Shown piece by piece: positions 60,786-64,000 of a DNA stretch of 64,000 nucleotides. Within the stretch, counting starts at the first letter, position 1; each line of letters begins with the position of its first letter. Position numbers and translations under genes: made by a program. The stretch is taken from the NCBI GenBank assembly GCA_965221655.1, contig OZ244906.1, positions 1,798,001 to 1,862,000 on the forward strand. Direction: 5' to 3'. The notes under the pieces are model-generated. The model did no database searches, was not told where the DNA came from, and saw only the letters and a list, made by a program, of their open reading frames with translations. The stretch is from Bin107 sp965221655 (GTDB taxonomy: Bacteria; UBA8248).

Positions 60786-61697
60786 ATGAGTACCCCCAAC
60801 TCGCTCGACAACCTGGAAATCGTGCCGATGGATGCCCCCCTGGGGGCGGAGATCAAGGGCGTGGACTTCACCCAGCCCATACCCGAGGAGGTGGCCGAGG
60901 CGCTGCGCGACGCATGGACGGAGCACCTCGTTTTGCTCTTTCGCGGGCAACTCGACTTGACCGAGGAGCAACACCTCGACGCCACGCGCATTTTCGGCGA
61001 ACCCCAGATGCCCGCCTCCAAGGCCTACTTCGACAAGGAGGGGAAGCAACAGTCCTGGGCCGCGCGGCATCCGGAGATCGTCGTCGTCCACAACCTGGGT
61101 GAGGACGGAAAGCCCGTGCAGGAAAACGACAGCCTGGGCAGCGGAGAAGTCGTCTGGCACAACGACAACTCCTACGTGGAGAATCCGCCCGCGGGCAGCC
61201 TGCTCTACGGCCGCATACTTCCCCCCTCGGGCGGGAACACGTGCTTCAGCAACCAGTATATGGCCTACGAGACCCTGCCCGATGAGGTGAAGGCGAAGAT
61301 TGAAGGCAGGACGGCCGTCCACGACGCGAGCCGCAACTCGGCGGGCACGCTCAGGCCGGGCGTCAAGATGCCCACCAAGCCCTCGGAAGTTCCCGGCCCG
61401 CACCACCCCCTCGTGTGCACGCACCCCGCCTCGGGCAAAAAGGCACTCTACCTGGGCCGCAGGCGGGCGTATCCCTCCCAGTACATCGACGGCCTGGAGG
61501 AGAGCGAGAGCGAGGAGTTGCTCGACTTCCTCTGGGAGCACGCCTGCCGCGATGAACTCGTATTTGCGCACGAGTGGCGGCTCGGCGACATGTTGCTGTG
61601 GGACAACCGCTGCACCATGCACTACCGCGAACCCCACGCGGGCACGCACCCGCGCCTCATGCACCGCACCCAGATTCAGGGCGACCAGCCGGTGTAG
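60786..61697 (+). CDS. TauD/TfdA family Fe(II)/2-oxoglutarate dioxygenase
   Basis: 303-residue non-haem iron dioxygenase. Seen: iron facial triad His125-x-Asp127 (VWHNDNS) and His279 (TMHYRE), with the oxoglutarate-binding Arg in MHRTQIQG (about 294). N-terminal PMDAPLGAEIKGVDFTQPIP is the family start. It could hydroxylate a sulfonate, an alkyl ester, a phenoxy acid or a small acid; the substrate is unknown. AAGGAGGA lies about 10 nt before ATG 60786; a TTG nine bases earlier would leave no room for it. Confidence 0.92.
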   Translation: MSTPNSLDNLEIVPMDAPLGAEIKGVDFTQPIPEEVAEALRDAWTEHLVLLFRGQLDLTEEQHLDATRIFGEPQMPASKAYFDKEGKQQSWAARHPEIVVVHNLGEDGKPVQENDSLGSGEVVWHNDNSYVENPPAGSLLYGRILPPSGGNTCFSNQYMAYETLPDEVKAKIEGRTAVHDASRNSAGTLRPGVKMPTKPSEVPGPHHPLVCTHPASGKKALYLGRRRAYPSQYIDGLEESESEELLDFLWEHACRDELVFAHEWRLGDMLLWDNRCTMHYREPHAGTHPRLMHRTQIQGDQPV

Positions 61698-61944
61698 GGG
61701 AAATCGTCGGCAGGGCGGTAAACCATGCCTTCGGTGCGGGCGACCGCTATCTCTCCGCCCAAACAAACAGCCGCTCTCCGTGCGCGAACACCCTCGCTCG
61801 TCTTTGCAGCACTCCGCCGATTTGCTATCCTGCGCACCATCAGGACAATTCGCAGCCGGCATACAACGCGCACCATAAGAAAACGCGGTTTTCGGGGGGG
61901 GAGCCTTCCGCTCCGCAGCCGCTCTCTCCGGGAAGGAAGACTCC

Positions 61945-63180
61945 ATGTACCTGAACGTCGAACGCGCGCGGGGGTTGATGGCCGATTTCGGCTTTGACGC
62001 CCTCCTCGCCAGCACCCCCGAGAACGTCACCTACCTGGCGGGCACCGTAGGCTGGTCGAACAAGGTGTATGCGTACTCGGTGCACATGTTCGCCGTCTTC
62101 GCGCGCGAGGAAGGGATTGCCCCGGCCCTCATCGTGCCGGGGCAGGAGGTCACCTACGTCTCCGCCCAGCAGTCCTGGATACAGGACCTCTATACCTTCG
62201 GCGGCAAGAGCGCGCTCATCCAGCCCCCCGGCGAGGAGGCGCAAACCCCCGAGGAGCGCACCTACCTCGGCATGTACAACGACGACGCCAAACGCGCGCG
62301 CAACCCGGGCGAAGCCTTGGCACTCGCCCTCAAGGAGCGCGGCCTCCACAAGGGGCGCCTCGCCCTGGATCAGGAGCGCGTGATGCCGGGCGTGCGCGCG
62401 CAGATAGAGGCGGCCCTGCCCGAGGCGGAGATCGTCGAGGCGGCGGATTTCTTCCGCCTCATCCGCATGGTGAAGACGCCCGATGAGATAGCCGCCCTCG
62501 CCGCCGCCGCCGAGGTGAACGAAAAGGCGGGCATCGCCGCATCGAACGCGGTGGCCGAGGGGGCGACCGAGCGCGAGGTGGCGTCGGTCTTCGCGGCGGA
62601 AGTCGGCCGCATGGGCGGTAAGTGGCAGTGGTTCCATTTCTGCTCGGGCCGCCGGGCGACGGGGATTTTCCCGCCCACGGACAAGAAAATCGCCCAAGGC
62701 GAGATGTGGAAGTTCGACGCAGGCGTCGTGCTCGGCAACTACCAGGGCGACACGGGCTGGGGCGGCGTGCTCGGCGAGCCGACCAAAGCGCAGCTCGACC
62801 TGTGGAAGGCGACCGAGGAGGGCTTTGAGGCAGCCATGGCCGAGGTGAAGGCCGGCGTGCTCGGCTCGACCATTTTCACCACCATGCTCGAGGCCACCCG
62901 CGCGGCGGGGCTGCCCGCGCACAACGGCAACTTCGCGGGCCACGCCATCGGGCTGGAGCAGCGCGAAGTACCCTACGTGCTGGCCGCCCCCTCCCCGCAG
63001 GGGAGCCCCTACCTGCCTGAGTCGAGCGACTTTCCACTCGAGGCGGGCACCACCATCTGCGTCGAGAACCCCTGCCAGATATTCGGCATGGGCGGCACCC
63101 AGATCGAGAAGACCGTCGTGGTCACCGAAAACGGCTACGAACCCGTCTATCCACAGGAGAGGAAACTCTGGGTCGTCTAG
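61945..63180 (+). CDS. M24 family X-Pro-type metallohydrolase
   Basis: 411-residue creatinase/prolidase-fold protein. Seen: an N-terminal MYLNVERARGLMADFGFDAL domain, and metal ligands Asp in WKFDAGVVLG, Asp in YQGDTGWGG, His in AGHAIGLEQREVP, Glu in ICVENPC and Glu in TQIEKTVVV, all present. It is distinct from the M24 protein at 21.9-23.2 kb. Substrate unknown. It is followed by a cyclase-family hydrolase 31 nt downstream, so the two may act together on an amide or imide. Confidence 0.9.
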   Translation: MYLNVERARGLMADFGFDALLASTPENVTYLAGTVGWSNKVYAYSVHMFAVFAREEGIAPALIVPGQEVTYVSAQQSWIQDLYTFGGKSALIQPPGEEAQTPEERTYLGMYNDDAKRARNPGEALALALKERGLHKGRLALDQERVMPGVRAQIEAALPEAEIVEAADFFRLIRMVKTPDEIAALAAAAEVNEKAGIAASNAVAEGATEREVASVFAAEVGRMGGKWQWFHFCSGRRATGIFPPTDKKIAQGEMWKFDAGVVLGNYQGDTGWGGVLGEPTKAQLDLWKATEEGFEAAMAEVKAGVLGSTIFTTMLEATRAAGLPAHNGNFAGHAIGLEQREVPYVLAAPSPQGSPYLPESSDFPLEAGTTICVENPCQIFGMGGTQIEKTVVVTENGYEPVYPQERKLWVV

Positions 63181-63211
63181 GAGGCGCCCCCACCCCAGCG
63201 AGGAACGGCCC

Positions 63212-63979
63212 ATGTGCGCGACACGATTCATCGACCTGAGCACCCCCATCATGAACGGCTCGCACGAACCCCGCCCGCCCGAGGTCACCTATCTCGACCA
63301 TGAGGAGTTCGGCGCGCGATCGGCGAAGGGCTGGGGCATCCCGATGGAAGAGCTCCACGACGGCGTGGGCGGGGCGGCGGAGTTCGTCACCGTCTCCACG
63401 CATTCGGCCACCCACATGGACGCCCCCTGGCACTACGGCCCCACCGTGGCGGGTGCGCCTTCGCGCAAGATCGACCAGGTGCCGCTCGAGTGGTGCTACG
63501 GCGACGGCGTGGTGCTCGACCTGCGCCACAAGAAAACGGGCGACTGGATTACGCAGGAAGACATAGAGGCCTGCCTCGCCGGGATCAGCTATGAGGTCAA
63601 GGCGGGCGACATCGTATTGCTGTGGACGGGCACCGACGCCCACCGCGACAGCCCGGATTATCCCGAGCTCCACCCGGGCATGAGCATTCCGGCGACGGAG
63701 TATCTGCTCGACCGCGGCGTGCGCGTCATCGGCATCGACGCCTTCGGCTTCGACAGGCCGTTCACCTTCCAGGTGCCCGAGTTCAAGGCGGGCAAGCGCG
63801 AGTCGCTCATGCCCTGCCACCACATTCTGGGCAGGCGGCGCGAGTACTTCCAGATCGAGCAGATAGCCAACATCGGCGCCATCCCCCGGCCCCACGGCTT
63901 CAAGATCTGCTGCTTTCCCATCAACGTGAAGGACGCGAGCGGAGCGTGGGTGCGCCCGGTCGCGATAGTGGAGGATTGA
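63212..63979 (+). CDS. Cyclase family metallohydrolase (kynurenine formamidase/isatin hydrolase-like)
   Basis: 255-residue PF04199 hydrolase. Seen: the metal-binding motif THSATHMDAPWHY (HxGTHxDxPxH type; the GTH is SATH here), GDIVLLWTGTDAHR, LHPGMSIPATEYLLDRGVRVIGIDAFG, and C-terminal HH ligands in MPCHHILG. It hydrolyses an N-formyl amide, isatin-like imide or lactam. Start ATG 63212 lies 31 nt after the M24 stop. The length is close to the family. Confidence 0.9.
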   Translation: MCATRFIDLSTPIMNGSHEPRPPEVTYLDHEEFGARSAKGWGIPMEELHDGVGGAAEFVTVSTHSATHMDAPWHYGPTVAGAPSRKIDQVPLEWCYGDGVVLDLRHKKTGDWITQEDIEACLAGISYEVKAGDIVLLWTGTDAHRDSPDYPELHPGMSIPATEYLLDRGVRVIGIDAFGFDRPFTFQVPEFKAGKRESLMPCHHILGRRREYFQIEQIANIGAIPRPHGFKICCFPINVKDASGAWVRPVAIVED

Positions 63980-64000
63980 ACGCAAAGCGCGGCTCTCACC

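Overview
The window is a 64 kb stretch of a G+C-rich bacterial chromosome. It looks like a Gram-negative, aerobic-capable heterotroph. The evidence is a KdsD (Kdo/LPS pathway) gene at the left edge, NfuA, SCO1, a plastocyanin-like copper protein, HemQ, an AmgK-type sugar kinase and many CoA-thioester enzymes. The family mix (several CaiB/BaiF transferases, M24 hydrolases, DUF3604, bicupins, split B12 mutase) is typical of uncultured, deep-branching environmental lineages. I cannot fix the phylum from sequence alone. No rRNA, tRNA, CRISPR array, transposase or integrase is visible.

Layout. 1-3.8 kb: kdsD (partial), then the conserved yebC-ruvC-ruvA-ruvB cluster. 3.8-12.3 kb (minus strand): an SDR/hydroxyacid dehydrogenase pair, an acyl-CoA dehydrogenase and crotonase that both lack the usual catalytic acids, and an overlapping operon of a split B12-dependent acyl-CoA mutase, a CaiB/BaiF CoA-transferase and a HAD phosphatase. 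A small secreted-type ORF with a good sigma70-like promoter sits at 7.9 kb. 12.5-15.2 kb: an SDR/ATP-grasp pair and nfuA. 15.3-24.1 kb (minus): a GntR-headed catabolic cluster (M24 hydrolase, RDGEQ-type aldolase/synthase, Asp/Glu-racemase-fold enzyme, alpha/beta hydrolase, Zn alcohol dehydrogenase, two bicupins). 24.3-30.8 kb (plus): an amino-sugar cluster with TIM-barrel isomerase, AmgK-like kinase, two acyltransferases, MshA-like glycosyltransferase, LmbE deacetylase and NagZ.

30.8-38.5 kb: a YchF-family ATPase, a DUF3604 protein, a KAP P-loop NTPase, a class I amidotransferase, a small membrane protein, an MFS carrier and ArfB. 38.6-43.4 kb: a single-polypeptide Type ISP restriction-modification enzyme. 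Its coding sequence carries a run of a 7-bp repeat, so gain or loss of one unit should switch it off. 43.9-45.7 kb: a second CaiB/BaiF gene with a DUF35 protein. 45.1-54.4 kb is visibly lower in G+C than its flanks. It carries selA, an alpha/beta hydrolase, selB and a class V PLP enzyme, then a blue-copper-type protein, a CxxCH haem protein and hemQ. 54.5-64 kb: a nucleotide-sugar-epimerase-type SDR, SCO1, a secreted protein, a 15-residue-repeat protein, SulP, MFS, a TauD dioxygenase, a second M24 hydrolase and a cyclase-family hydrolase.

Non-coding signals include divergent sigma70-like promoters between the DUF35 gene and selA, four convincing terminator hairpins, a potential three-way-junction RNA at 52.4 kb, and two diverged copies in opposite orientation of an element combining TTTATGCAAA with AAAACCCGGG-type decamers (43.7 and 56.2 kb). 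The points most worth follow-up are the phase-variable Type ISP enzyme, the dispersed decamer element, the atypical B12 mutase operon and the MshA-like/LmbE amino-sugar cluster.
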